Source of the DNA: Sphingomonas sp.
GTDB taxonomy: Bacteria; Pseudomonadota; Alphaproteobacteria; Sphingomonadales; Sphingomonadaceae
Length of the DNA: 64,000 nucleotides
Reading direction: 5' to 3'
Assembly: GCF_013812825.1 (NCBI RefSeq)
Contig: NZ_JACCSU010000027.1
Location: forward strand, 1 to 64,000
Part shown: piece by piece, positions 43,606-52,015 of the stretch
Position numbering within the stretch: position 1 is the first letter of the stretch
How the letters are laid out: the number at the start of each line of letters is the position of its first letter
The notes under the pieces: generated by a model
The model's database searches: none
Told to the model about the DNA's origin: nothing
The model's input: the letters and a program-made list of their open reading frames with translations, nothing else
Made by a program: the position numbers and the translations under genes

Positions 43606-45600
43606 TCACGCGTCAATCGCGCCTTCATCCACCGCTGCGGCCGAGTTCTGGATGAACTCGAAGCGCTTGGCCGGGTCGCGGCCCATCAGGCGCTCGACGA
43701 GGTCCTTGACCGGCTGGCGGTCCTGATATTCGTCCGGCAGAGTAACCTTGAGCAGCGAGCGGGTCGCCGGGTCCATGGTCGTCGCTTTGAGCTGCTGCGG
43801 CATCATTTCGCCGAGGCCCTTGAAGCGCGACACGTCGACCTTTTTTCCTTTGAACTCCGTCGCTTCCAGCTCGGCGCGGTGGGCGTCGTCGCGCGCGTAA
43901 AGCGTCTTGGCGCCGGCGGTCAGCCGGTACAGCGGCGGCTGGGCGAGGAACAAATGCCCGCGCCGGACCAGCTCGGGCATTTCCTGGAAGAAGAAGGTCA
44001 TCAGCAAGGTGGCGATGTGGGCGCCGTCGACGTCGGCGTCGGTCATGATGATGATCCGCTCGTAGCGCAAAGCGTCCTCGGCGAACTGGTCGCGGGCGCC
44101 GCAGCCCAGCGCCTGGATGAGGTCGGCGATCTCGCTGTTTGCACGGATCTTGTCCGCCGTTGCCGATGCGACATTCAGGATCTTGCCGCGGATCGGCAGG
44201 ATCGCCTGGGTCTTGCGGTCGCGCGCCTGCTTGGCCGAGCCGCCGGCGCTGTCGCCCTCGACGATGAACAGCTCGGTGCCTTCGGGCGCGTCGTTGGCGC
44301 AATCGGTCAGCTTGCCGGGCAACCGCAGCTTGCGGCCGCTGGTCGCGGTCTTGCGCTTGACCTCGCGCTCGGCGCGGCGCCGGAGCCGCTCGTCCATGCG
44401 CTCGATGATCGAGCCCAGGAGCGCCCGGCCGCGGTCCATGTTGTCGGCCAGGAAATGGTCGAAATGGTCGCGCACCGCGGCTTCGACGAAGCGCGCCGCC
44501 TCCAGGCTGGTCAGGCGGTCCTTGGTCTGGCTCTGGAAATGGGGCGAGCGGATGAACACCGACAGCATCAGCTCGATGCCGTTCATCACGTCGTCGGCGG
44601 TGATGTCCTTGGAGCGCTTGTTGCCGATGAGCTCGCCGAACGCGCGCATGCCCTTGGTGAGCGCGGCCCGAAGCCCGGCCTCATGGGTGCCGCCGTCGGG
44701 GGTCGGGATGGTGTTGCAATAATAGCTTTGCGAGCCGTCCGAATAGAGCGGCCAGGCGACCGCCCATTCGGCCGAGCCCTGGTCGTTCGGAAACGCCTGG
44801 CGCCCGGTGAACGGCTGGCCGGTGACGCACGGGCGCTCGCCGAGCTGTTCGGCGAGATGGTCGGCGAGCCCGCCGGGAAACTGGAACACGGCCTGCTCGG
44901 GCACGCCATTGGGTTCATCTGGAGCGGAGGCAAGCGCCGGATCGCAGCGCCAGCGGATCTCGACTCCGGCGAACAGATAGGCCTTCGAGCGGGCCAGGCG
45001 GTGGATCCGCGCCGGGTCGAATCGGGCGTCGGCGCCGAAGATCTCGGGGTCGGGGACGAAGCTGACCAGCGTTCCGCGGCGGTTGGGGGCCGGGCCGACG
45101 GTTTCGAGCCTGGTCACCGCAAGGCCGCGCTCGAAGCGCTGGCGATAGAGCGTCTTGTCGCGCGCCACCTCGACCAGAGTCTCGCTCGACAGAGCGTTGA
45201 CGACGCTCACTCCAACGCCGTGCAGGCCGCCGCTGGTCGAATAGGCGTTGCTGTCGAACTTGCCGCCCGAATGAAGCGTCGTCAGGATCACCTCGAGCGC
45301 CGACTGGCGTGGATATTTGGGGTGCGGGTCGACCGGGATGCCGCGGCCGTTGTCGGTCACCGTCAGCCGGTTGCCGGCCTCGAGCGAAACCTCGATCCGG
45401 CTCGCATGGCCGGCGACCGCCTCGTCCATCGCATTGTCGATGACCTCGGCGGCAAGATGGTGGAGCGCCCGGGCATCGGTGCCGCCGATGTACATGCCGG
45501 GCCGGCGGCGGACCGGTTCGAGGCCTTCCAGCACCTCGATCGACGAGGCGTCGTAGCTGTCGGGCGCGGCCGATGCCGCGGAGGAGAACAGGTCGGCCAT
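43606..45600 (-). CDS. parE: DNA topoisomerase IV subunit B
   Basis: ParE is the ATPase subunit of topoisomerase IV, which unlinks daughter chromosomes with ParC. The 664-aa protein has the GHKL ATPase motifs (EVIDNAMDEAVAG, TDNGRGIPVD, STSGGLHGVGVSVVNAL), the TOPRIM motif FIVEGDSAGGSAKQARDRKT (read in parts) with IMTDADVDGAHI, and the C-terminal RFKGLGEMMPQQLKATTMDP. The short length without the GyrB insert and the VRRRPGMYIGGTD form favour ParE over GyrB. Confidence 0.95.
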   Translation of the reverse strand: MADLFSSAASAAPDSYDASSIEVLEGLEPVRRRPGMYIGGTDARALHHLAAEVIDNAMDEAVAGHASRIEVSLEAGNRLTVTDNGRGIPVDPHPKYPRQSALEVILTTLHSGGKFDSNAYSTSGGLHGVGVSVVNALSSETLVEVARDKTLYRQRFERGLAVTRLETVGPAPNRRGTLVSFVPDPEIFGADARFDPARIHRLARSKAYLFAGVEIRWRCDPALASAPDEPNGVPEQAVFQFPGGLADHLAEQLGERPCVTGQPFTGRQAFPNDQGSAEWAVAWPLYSDGSQSYYCNTIPTPDGGTHEAGLRAALTKGMRAFGELIGNKRSKDITADDVMNGIELMLSVFIRSPHFQSQTKDRLTSLEAARFVEAAVRDHFDHFLADNMDRGRALLGSIIERMDERLRRRAEREVKRKTATSGRKLRLPGKLTDCANDAPEGTELFIVEGDSAGGSAKQARDRKTQAILPIRGKILNVASATADKIRANSEIADLIQALGCGARDQFAEDALRYERIIIMTDADVDGAHIATLLMTFFFQEMPELVRRGHLFLAQPPLYRLTAGAKTLYARDDAHRAELEATEFKGKKVDVSRFKGLGEMMPQQLKATTMDPATRSLLKVTLPDEYQDRQPVKDLVERLMGRDPAKRFEFIQNSAAAVDEGAIDA

Positions 45601-45740
45601 CGGGCACTGCTATAGGGTGCGGATTCGAGCCGTGCCAAGCGGCTTGGCCAAGCAGTATGGAGCGCTCAGCGGCGGCGGCTCGCCGAATGTTTCTCGAAAA
45701 GCGCGTCCAACCCGTAGCGGCCCGGGCCGCGAAGACGGCG

Positions 45741-47069
45741 CTAGCGCGCCATCGCCGCCTCGATTTCGGCGACGGTGCGCGGGATGGAACGGCTCAAATG
45801 CTCATTGCCCGAGGGGGTGACCAGATATTCGTCCTCGATCCGAATGCCGAAATCGCGCTCCGGCAAATAAATGCCGGGCTCGATCGTCAGCACCGCGCCG
45901 GCCGGCAGCGGCTGCGCGTAGTCGCCGACGTCGTGGACGTCGAGGCCGACGAAATGCCCGAGGCCGTGCCAGAAATCGTCGCGGTGGCCGGCGGCTTCGA
46001 TGACGTTGGTCGCGGCTCGGGTCAGGTCCTCATAGACCGCACCGGCGCGAAGCTGGCGGGCGGCTGCCTCCTGGGCGCGCAGGACCGTTTCGTAGACCCG
46101 GCGCTGGTCCGGCCTGAAGCGGCCGTCGACCGGGAAGGTGCGGGTGATGTCGGCCGCATAAAAATCGAACTCCGCGCCGATGTCGGCCAGGACCAGGTCG
46201 CCGGAGCGGAGCTCATTGTCGCCGCCCATGTAGTGCAGCACCGCGCTGTTGCGGGCCACTCCGACGATCGAGGGAAAGGCGAGGCGCCTTGCTCCAGCGG
46301 CCCGGAATTCGCTCTCGATGATGGTCTTGAGCTCGAACTCGCGCATCCCGGGACGGGCGGCCCGCATCGCCGCGCGCATGCCGCGCTCGGTTGCGGCAAT
46401 CGCGCGGCGCATCAGCTCCAGCTCGCGCGGCTCCTTGACCAGCCGCATCGCGTGAACGAGGCCGTGGTTGTTGACGATCCGGGTGCCCGGCACGCGCGCC
46501 ACGACGCGGCCGTACAGGTCGAGCTCGCGCGGCACGGCGGCGTCTGGGCTGGCCAGCGGCCCGATGTAGCGCATTTCTCCGGCCCGCGCGGCGATCTGCG
46601 CAAGAGTCGTGCCGAGCGCCCCGATCCGGCTGATTTTCTCAAAGCCGGTCCGCGCCCTGAGCTCGCTGCCGAGCAGCAGTCGGGTGCCCTCCCAGCGGTC
46701 GTGTTCCGGGTTGACGGTCGGCAGGAACAGGAACTCGCGGTAGGTCCGTTCGCCGGGCGCCAGCAGCAAGGCGGCGCCGCCCTCGTCGACGAGACCGGTC
46801 AGGTAGGTAAAATCGCTGCTGCTGCCGGGCCGGTCGATGGGCGCGGTGGTGGCGCCGAGGTCGACGCTCGGAGGACCATGGACGACCGCCACACCGCCCT
46901 TCATCCGCTCCATCAGCCGGCGGCGGCGCTCGCGATAAACCTCCGGCCCGAACGGACGCGTGCCGGCCGGATAGCCGTAGCGGCGCGGAGCCTGCGGCTG
47001 CGCCAGGCTGCGGCTCGAGGCCAGGCCCGCGGCGGCGGCCGAGGCGATGAAAGTCCGGCGGTTGAGCAT
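45741..47069 (-). CDS. M24 family aminopeptidase P-like metallopeptidase, Tat-exported
   Basis: A 442-aa Xaa-Pro aminopeptidase-type enzyme. The N-terminus MLNRRTFIASAAAAGLASS is a twin-arginine signal, so the mature enzyme should be periplasmic, unlike the usual cytosolic form. The pita-bread domain has all five metal ligands: D in LADIGAEF, D in AADITRTF, H in GLGHFVGLDVHD, E in TIEPGIYLPE and E in IRIEDEYLV. It probably releases N-terminal residues before proline. Gaps of about 140 bp on each side suggest single-gene transcription. Confidence 0.93.
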   Translation of the reverse strand: MLNRRTFIASAAAAGLASSRSLAQPQAPRRYGYPAGTRPFGPEVYRERRRRLMERMKGGVAVVHGPPSVDLGATTAPIDRPGSSSDFTYLTGLVDEGGAALLLAPGERTYREFLFLPTVNPEHDRWEGTRLLLGSELRARTGFEKISRIGALGTTLAQIAARAGEMRYIGPLASPDAAVPRELDLYGRVVARVPGTRIVNNHGLVHAMRLVKEPRELELMRRAIAATERGMRAAMRAARPGMREFELKTIIESEFRAAGARRLAFPSIVGVARNSAVLHYMGGDNELRSGDLVLADIGAEFDFYAADITRTFPVDGRFRPDQRRVYETVLRAQEAAARQLRAGAVYEDLTRAATNVIEAAGHRDDFWHGLGHFVGLDVHDVGDYAQPLPAGAVLTIEPGIYLPERDFGIRIEDEYLVTPSGNEHLSRSIPRTVAEIEAAMAR

Positions 47070-47159
47070 CTGGCTTCCTCGAAAAATCGACGAGTCAGAC
47101 TAAAGCTGCGGCGGGTCGGCGCAAGCCTCGGCCAGACCCCTTGAAATCTGCCGTCCGGA

Positions 47160-47265
47160 ACCCAGATTTTTGGCTGCCGGGCGCCTGATGGGTCCGGTGA
47201 CGGGACGGTTGAGGCCGTTCGACGGCTTCTCCTCCCGCCCTTGCTCAACATGAGGAGGACAAGAC
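47160..47265 (+). promoter_or_regulatory. ROSE-type RNA thermometer in the hsp20 leader
   Basis: The leader folds back on the ribosome-binding site. CCTTGCTC (47239-47246) pairs with GAGGAGG (47252-47258) across an AACAT loop, leaving the G of TTGCT bulged opposite the Shine-Dalgarno sequence. That is the hallmark of ROSE elements, where heating opens the imperfect helix. A further hairpin, GCCG-TTCGA-CGGC, lies upstream at about 47212-47225. The ATG is at 47266. ROSE elements control small heat-shock genes in many alphaproteobacteria. Confidence 0.75.
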
Positions 47266-47814
47266 ATGCGTAGCGCATTCGACTTCGCGCCGTTCCGGCG
47301 CTCCACCGTCGGCTTCGACCGGCTGTTCGACATGCTCGAGAACAGCTCGATGGGCCAGGCCGGCGAGAATTACCCGCCGTTCGACCTGATCAAGCTCGGC
47401 GACAATGATTATCGCATCGAGCTGGCGGTCGCCGGCTTCAAGCCCGACGAGATCGACATCACTGCCCAGCAGAACGTGCTGATCGTCACCGGGCGCAGGA
47501 ATGAAGAGAGCCAGGACGGCAATTCCCCTGGGGCGTCCGACTACATCTACCGGGGCATCGCGAATCGTTCGTTCGAGCGCCGTTTCGCGCTCGCCGACCA
47601 CATCCAGGTCCGCGGCGCCGACCTCAAGGACGGGCTGCTGGCGATCGAGCTGGTCCGCGAGATCCCCGAGGCGATGAAGCCCAAGAAGATCAACATCGGC
47701 AGCCGCGCCGGTGCCGAGTCCGGCGAGCGGCGCGAGCGTTCCGCGATCGGCGGCGGCGACCGGCAGCAGCCGGCGGCCGAGCAGACGGTCGACGCCGAGG
47801 CACAGCACGCCTGA
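47266..47814 (+). CDS. Small heat-shock protein (Hsp20/IbpA family)
   Basis: A 182-aa ATP-independent holdase. The N-terminus MRSAFDFAPFRRSTVGFDRLFDML is typical of IbpA-type proteins in alphaproteobacteria. The alpha-crystallin domain spans about 35-135 with YRIELAVAGFKPDEIDITA and GIANRSFERRFALADHI, and ends at the conserved LAIELVREIPE. A long C-terminal tail with the KKINIG motif follows. Translation is probably temperature-controlled by the ROSE-like leader. Confidence 0.94.
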   Translation: MRSAFDFAPFRRSTVGFDRLFDMLENSSMGQAGENYPPFDLIKLGDNDYRIELAVAGFKPDEIDITAQQNVLIVTGRRNEESQDGNSPGASDYIYRGIANRSFERRFALADHIQVRGADLKDGLLAIELVREIPEAMKPKKINIGSRAGAESGERRERSAIGGGDRQQPAAEQTVDAEAQHA

Positions 47815-47885
47815 CGCGCGGCCGGCTTGCAGCTGAAAGAAGGCCCCGGGAGCGATCCCGGGGCCTATTTTTCGAGGCGCTGGCG

Positions 47886-47915
47886 AATGCCCGCTTTCGA
47901 CCCAAGGCGGACATT
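47886..47915. repeat. Palindromic intergenic repeat, copy 1
   Basis: A 30-base imperfect palindrome, AATGCCCGCTTTCG followed by ACCCAAGGCGGACATT. It is one of seven related copies between 47.9 and 54.5 kb that share the start (A)ATGTCCGCTTTC and the end GCGGACATT or a variant. It lies between hsp20 and the VOC gene. Confidence 0.8.
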
Positions 47916-47973
47916 GCAGCTAATGCCTAAACCAACCGGTTTCTGCCTATGTGTTGGAGCCCGCCGAACTCCC

Positions 47974-48342
47974 TTACACATAGCATACAACTTCGAACTC
48001 GATCCCGTCATGATCGTCGAAATAGAAGCGCCGGCCAGGTTCATACGCCTCGTGGGAATGCGGCTCGTATCCGGCCTCGCGCACCCTCCCCTCGGTTACA
48101 TCGAGGTCCTCGACGACCACTCCGACATGGTTCAACCGCCCCTTCACCTGGCTCGGCGCATCCAGCGCGGGCCTGTATGCGGCGATATAAGCGTCGTCGG
48201 TGCCCACGTGGACGGTATATCCGCCATTCTTTGCCGGCCCCTTCCAGCGAATGCGCCAGCCAAACATTTCGCAGATCCGTTCGGCGGTCCTGTCAGGATC
48301 GCTGACCGTGATATTGACATGCTCCAGGGCACTACTCGCCAT
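47974..48342 (-). CDS. VOC (glyoxalase/dioxygenase superfamily) protein
   Basis: A 122-aa protein with one pair of beta-alpha-beta-beta-beta modules: LEHVNITVSDPDRTAERI, then VKGRLNHVGVVVEDLDVTEG, then FYFDDHDGIEFEVVCYV. Candidate metal ligands are H8, H71 and E near 117. Substrate unknown; family members include glyoxalases, thiol transferases and dioxygenases. It is divergent from soxR, and its promoter has the 19-bp spacer and SoxR-type operator, so it is probably the SoxR target. Confidence 0.88.
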   Translation of the reverse strand: MASSALEHVNITVSDPDRTAERICEMFGWRIRWKGPAKNGGYTVHVGTDDAYIAAYRPALDAPSQVKGRLNHVGVVVEDLDVTEGRVREAGYEPHSHEAYEPGRRFYFDDHDGIEFEVVCYV

Positions 48343-48388
48343 CGCCTGTCTCCTCCTCTTTGGCGCGCCTCTCCGGCTTGATTTTCAA

Positions 48389-48419
48389 ATCGTAATTCCT
48401 CAACCTAAGTTGAGGTCAA
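48389..48419 (-). promoter_or_regulatory. SoxR-type operator in a 19-bp-spacer promoter
   Basis: The dyad CCTCAACCTAAGTTGAGG (48398-48415) closely matches the canonical SoxR box. It sits inside a minus-strand promoter with -35 TTGACC (48414-48419) and -10 TACGAT (48389-48394) spaced by 19 bp, the long spacing typical of MerR-family activated promoters. It faces the VOC gene; soxR starts 23 bp away on the other strand and is probably self-regulated. Confidence 0.85.
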
Positions 48420-48437
48420 GCTATTTATGGGGATGCG

Positions 48438-48902
48438 ATGCAATCGTCCGATCTGCTGCCGATTGGGCAGTTGGCGGCGCGAACCGGCCTGTCGGTATCG
48501 GCTATCCGCTTTTACGAGGCGAAGGGCCTGGTCAGTGCTCTTCGTAACAAGGGCGGTCAGAGGCGCTTCCTGCGAGCTGACATAAGGCGTCTCTCATTCA
48601 TCCGGATTGCGCAGCAGCTCGGCTTCACGATAGGCGAGATCCAGAAACAGCTCAGCACGCTCCCGCAGGGACGCACGCCAACACGGAAAGACTGGTCGCG
48701 GATCAGCCGCGGATTTCGGCGCACTCTCGACGCTAGGATCAATGGGCTGACCCGAATGCGCGACCGACTCGACGGCTGCATTGGTTGCGGCTGTCTTTCG
48801 CTTCGGAATTGCGCACTTTACAATCCCGACGACCGCCTTCGGAGCCGCGGCCCTGGTCCCCGCCTGCTGCTGGGTGACCCGTCCACCGGCCCGGAAGGAT
48901 AG
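48438..48902 (+). CDS. soxR: Redox-sensitive MerR-family activator SoxR
   Basis: A 154-aa regulator that senses redox-cycling compounds through a [2Fe-2S] cluster. The N-terminal MerR helix-turn-helix (LLPIGQLAARTGLSVSAIRF) is followed by a dimerisation helix and the cluster motif C114-IG-C117-G-C119-LSLRN-C125, exactly the SoxR pattern CxxCxCxxxxxC. A SoxR box lies just upstream, shared with the divergent VOC gene. No soxS is present, as usual outside enterobacteria. Confidence 0.95.
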   Translation: MQSSDLLPIGQLAARTGLSVSAIRFYEAKGLVSALRNKGGQRRFLRADIRRLSFIRIAQQLGFTIGEIQKQLSTLPQGRTPTRKDWSRISRGFRRTLDARINGLTRMRDRLDGCIGCGCLSLRNCALYNPDDRLRSRGPGPRLLLGDPSTGPEG

Positions 48903-48937
48903 TGCCTCCTAAACCATGTCGACCTGGCACGCGGCAC

Positions 48938-48967
48938 AATGTCCGCTTTCGACCCACTGCGGACATT
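48938..48967. repeat. Palindromic intergenic repeat, copy 2
   Basis: AATGTCCGCTTTCG followed by ACCCACTGCGGACATT. This is the most symmetrical copy of the family; its ends AATGTCCGC/GCGGACATT pair perfectly. It lies between soxR and the convergent Cys-rich secreted protein gene. Confidence 0.85.
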
Positions 48968-49025
48968 TCACTATTAGCCGGTAATTGACTTTCGCGGCTC
49001 GGCCGACCGTGCAAGCGGTGCCCCC

Positions 49026-49427
49026 TCAGCAGCCCGCGCCGTGCACACAGCTTCCCCTCTGGATGCGTTCGATTTGCTGCCGGTCGAGCTGGCGCTGATT
49101 TTCCCATTCGGCGGCGCTCATGCACACCTTGTACGATTTGAAGATGCTGCCGCTGTGTTCGACGTATCGGCAGACGGTTCGGTTGGCGTTCCGTGAGTCG
49201 GCCTTCTCCTTGGCCTCCCATTCGGACTTCGCCAGGCACAGCGGATAGGGTTTTGCCTCGGGCTCCGAACTGACGACGTGCTTGCAGATCTTGCCCGGCC
49301 CGGGGGTCGAGCTGTCAGCCGATTGCGCCTGCGGCTGTATCGCGGGCCCGGCCTGCCCGGCGGCCGCAAAGACAGCAGCTTCGTGAAAAAGGGTCGCGAT
49401 CGCGAACAAGTAAACCGACTTGACCAT
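49026..49427 (-). CDS. Secreted protein with two cysteine-containing repeats
   Basis: A 133-aa protein with a signal peptide (about 1-22, ending AVFAAAG). Two similar blocks follow: CKHVVSSEPEAKPYPLCLAK-SEWE and CRYVEHSGSIFKSYKVCMSA-AEWE. They share the pattern C-x-x-V ... K-x-Y-x-x-C-x-x-x-x-E-W-E, and a C-terminal SCVHGAGC adds two more cysteines. Disulfides in the periplasm are likely. Similar small proteins are common in sphingomonads but no function is known. Confidence 0.75.
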   Translation of the reverse strand: MVKSVYLFAIATLFHEAAVFAAAGQAGPAIQPQAQSADSSTPGPGKICKHVVSSEPEAKPYPLCLAKSEWEAKEKADSRNANRTVCRYVEHSGSIFKSYKVCMSAAEWENQRQLDRQQIERIQRGSCVHGAGC

Positions 49428-49493
49428 CTGCGCCTCCGTCGTCGCCCAAATTACCGCCTTTTGCCCGCAAGGACAAGCAATCGCCTGCGCGCA

Positions 49494-49518
49494 GCGGCGC
49501 TCGACCCATTGCGGACAT
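49494..49518. repeat. Palindromic intergenic repeat, copy 3 (partial)
   Basis: Only the right half of the family consensus is well kept: GCTCGACCCATTGCGGACAT. The left arm has diverged to GCGGC-type sequence. It lies 70 bp before the start of the secreted Cys-repeat gene, on the far side of its start codon. Confidence 0.6.
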
Positions 49519-49846
49519 CGCGGAGCCGGTTCAGGTGCGCGCCTTTGCCGCCTCTTGAGTGCAGTCGTACGGCAGGTCGGGATCGGAGCAGAAGTCCGGC
49601 CACTTGCCGGTTTCCTGCAGGAAGGGGTCGCCGCCCCCGTCAGCCGGGATGCTGCGTCGAATCCGTGGCCCGCGCAACACTGGGACCAAGTTTATCCAAC
49701 AATGCGGAAGGATGGTTTTGAACGTCTGGTTTCGACCATTGCGAGCCAATCCGCCAAGCGATGACAATGACACCTGCGGGAACCGGCAAAGCTCGATCGT
49801 GCCTTAGCAGGCCGACTTGAGCGCCTGTCCGAGCGCCGATGAACGG

Positions 49847-49876
49847 CATGTCCGCTTTCGGCCCATTGCAGACATT
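49847..49876. repeat. Palindromic intergenic repeat, copy 4
   Basis: CATGTCCGCTTTCG followed by GCCCATTGCAGACATT. Same family as the other copies, about 100 bp upstream of the gamma-glutamyltransferase-like gene. Confidence 0.8.
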
Positions 49877-49978
49877 AGCGACTTGGGTCCGCTTCGACGC
49901 GGAGCGAGGAAAGCCAACGACCAGGTTGACCCCCGCTGGCGATGCGATACGCGACCGAGACTCTTCCGCGAGGTCGCC

Positions 49979-51844
49979 ATGAGTATAGTCCGTAATTCGT
50001 TGCTTCCGCTCTTGCTGATCGCATCCTTGCTCCAAGCGCAGCTCGCTTCGGCTCAGCGCCCGCAAAAACCGGTCCTCCATGGGCGTCACTGGGTCGCGAT
50101 CACCGGCAAGCCGATGGCGGCGACCACGGGTGCCATGATGTTCCAGAAGGGCGGCAATGCGGTCGACGCAGCCGCAGCAATGCTCGCGGCCACCTCCACG
50201 ATGTGGGATGTCCTGTCGTGGGGCGGCGAAACACAGGCGCTGATTTACAACCCGAAAACCAAGAAGGTGATCGGGCTAAACGCGCTCGGCGTGGCGCCGA
50301 GTGGCGCGACGGCTCAATATTATCGGTCCAAGGGCATGCGCTACCCGCCGGAGCATGGGCCGCTGGCGGCAGTGACGCCGGGGACTCCCGGGGGGCTCAT
50401 GCTGATGCTCGCCGAATATGGTCGGCTGAGCCTCAGGGACGTTCTCGAGCCGTCCATCCAAATGGCGGACGGCTATCCGATCGAAAAGGACACGGCGGAC
50501 CGGATCGAGCGCGACAAGGCGCTCATCAAGCAATGGCCGTATTCGCGAGCGGTCTTCCTGACCCACCCCGGCCGCTCGCGGGAGGCCCCCGATCCAGGCG
50601 AGATCTTCCGCCAGCCGGACCTGGCGGCGATGCTGCGCAAGCTTGTGCAGGCTGAACAGCACGCTCTGGCCGAAGGAAAAAGTCGCAGAGACGCGATCAT
50701 GGCGGCTTACGATCGCTTCTACCGTGGCGACATCGCGCAGGAGCTGGTGCGCTCAACGCGCGAGCAGGGCGGACTGATTGCCCTTGGAGACCTCGCGACG
50801 TGGCGCCCGCGGCTCGAAGAGCCGGTCAGCGTCACCTACAAGGGGATCGAGGTCTACAAGCTGCGCGAATGGACGCAGGGTCCGGCCATGCTCCAGGCGC
50901 TCAACATCCTCGAGCCGCTCGATCTCAAGAGTATGGGCTACAACAGCGCGAGATACGTGCACACGGTGTACCAGGCGATGAGCCTCGCCTTTGCCGATCG
51001 GGACTTCTACTACGGTGACATCTATGCCGGGCCGAAGGAGCCGATCCGCGGTCTGCTGTCGAAAGACTATGCCCGCGCTCGCGCCAAGCTGATCAGGCCC
51101 GATCGGAACGATCCTGAGATTGGTCCAGGCGACCCTTACCCCTACCAGGGCGGTCGCAATCCCTTTCGCTCGTTGCTGCAGAACTGGCACCGCACGGGCA
51201 CTGGCGCCGAGGAGCGCTCCGCCCCACCATCTGCACTGCTCAAGTTCAAGGAAACGTTCCGCGCCGGTACGACGACCATCGAAGCCGCGGATGCCGAAGG
51301 CTGGGTGGTTTCAATTACGCCGAGCGGCGGCTGGGTGCCGGCGGTCATCGCCGGCCGCACGGGCGTGGGGCTCAGCCAGCGTGCGCAGAGCTTCGTCACC
51401 GACCCTGGCGAGAACCCGTTCAACGTCATCGCGCCAGGCAGGCAGCCGCGCGTAACCTTGACGCCGACCATGGCGCTGAAGAGCGGGCAGCCTTTCCTGT
51501 CTTTCGCGGTGCAGGGCGGCGACACCCAAGACCAGAACCTGCTGCAGTACTTCCTCAACGTGGTCGAGTTCGGGATGAACGTTCAGCAGGCGGCGGAGGC
51601 TGCCAACTTCAACTCCTACCAAATGCGGGCGTCGTTCGGCGATCACGAGTCGCAGCCCGGGCGCCTGTTGCTGAACGACCAAACGCCTGCCTGGGTCAGG
51701 GACGAACTGAAGAAGATGGGCTATACGCTGACGTTCGGGGAGCGGACGTCGGGCCCGATCAATGCAATCTTTTTCGACCGTGAACATGGCAGCTTTTGGG
51801 GCGGCTCGAGCAACCATGGCGATGATTACGGCGTGGTCTGGTAG
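49979..51844 (+). CDS. Gamma-glutamyltransferase family protein (Ntn hydrolase)
   Basis: A 621-aa secreted Ntn-hydrolase-type enzyme. Signal peptide 1-25 (ending LASAQ) is followed by GGNAVDAAAAMLAATS and GTPGGLMLMLAEYGRLSL, typical of the GGT large subunit. The catalytic threonine is expected in RAGTTTIEAADAEGWVVSIT near residue 425, where the precursor should cleave itself. The C-terminal part has LTPTMALKSGQPFLSFAVQG. It may act on gamma-glutamyl compounds such as glutathione or be an acylase. The ATG at 49979 gives the signal peptide; open sequence upstream contains a repeat and is not coding. Confidence 0.92.
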   Translation: MSIVRNSLLPLLLIASLLQAQLASAQRPQKPVLHGRHWVAITGKPMAATTGAMMFQKGGNAVDAAAAMLAATSTMWDVLSWGGETQALIYNPKTKKVIGLNALGVAPSGATAQYYRSKGMRYPPEHGPLAAVTPGTPGGLMLMLAEYGRLSLRDVLEPSIQMADGYPIEKDTADRIERDKALIKQWPYSRAVFLTHPGRSREAPDPGEIFRQPDLAAMLRKLVQAEQHALAEGKSRRDAIMAAYDRFYRGDIAQELVRSTREQGGLIALGDLATWRPRLEEPVSVTYKGIEVYKLREWTQGPAMLQALNILEPLDLKSMGYNSARYVHTVYQAMSLAFADRDFYYGDIYAGPKEPIRGLLSKDYARARAKLIRPDRNDPEIGPGDPYPYQGGRNPFRSLLQNWHRTGTGAEERSAPPSALLKFKETFRAGTTTIEAADAEGWVVSITPSGGWVPAVIAGRTGVGLSQRAQSFVTDPGENPFNVIAPGRQPRVTLTPTMALKSGQPFLSFAVQGGDTQDQNLLQYFLNVVEFGMNVQQAAEAANFNSYQMRASFGDHESQPGRLLLNDQTPAWVRDELKKMGYTLTFGERTSGPINAIFFDREHGSFWGGSSNHGDDYGVVW

Positions 51845-51852
51845 GCAGGGCG

Positions 51853-51882
51853 TCGTCCGCTTTTCCACCCGTTCGAGACATC
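51853..51882. repeat. Palindromic intergenic repeat, copy 5
   Basis: GTCGTCCGCTTTTCC followed by ACCCGTTCGAGACATC. A diverged copy, just after the stop of the gamma-glutamyltransferase-like gene. Confidence 0.65.
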
Positions 51883-52015
51883 GTCGCTCTAGGGCCGCTC
51901 CCTGGAAGAATGGACCACCGGCAAAAGCTCGGTGACGACCAAACGAGCGGGAAAGGCCGATGAGCTCGCGGCGTCCTGCTCTTGCCGGCTCCGCTGTGCT
52001 GCCGCTGAGCTGTGC

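Larger units (their letters stand above)
49428..49978. other. Gene-poor 550-bp stretch with two repeat copies
   Basis: No convincing gene is seen between the secreted protein and the gamma-glutamyltransferase gene. The stretch holds a partial repeat copy (49494-49518) and a full copy (49847-49876). A short minus-strand frame at 49531-49773 has a protein-like C-terminal part (FLQETGKWPDFCSDPDLPYD) but no credible start, so it may be the end of a decayed gene. Confidence 0.5.

Noticed and set aside
43537..45615. 692-codon open frame on the plus strand
   Set aside because: Antisense to parE, whose motifs are complete; the frame is a high-GC shadow.
49531..49773. 80-codon minus-strand gene
   Set aside because: The C-terminal half looks protein-like, but there is no ribosome-binding site or credible start and the N-terminal half is compositionally random. 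Noted only as a possible gene remnant.
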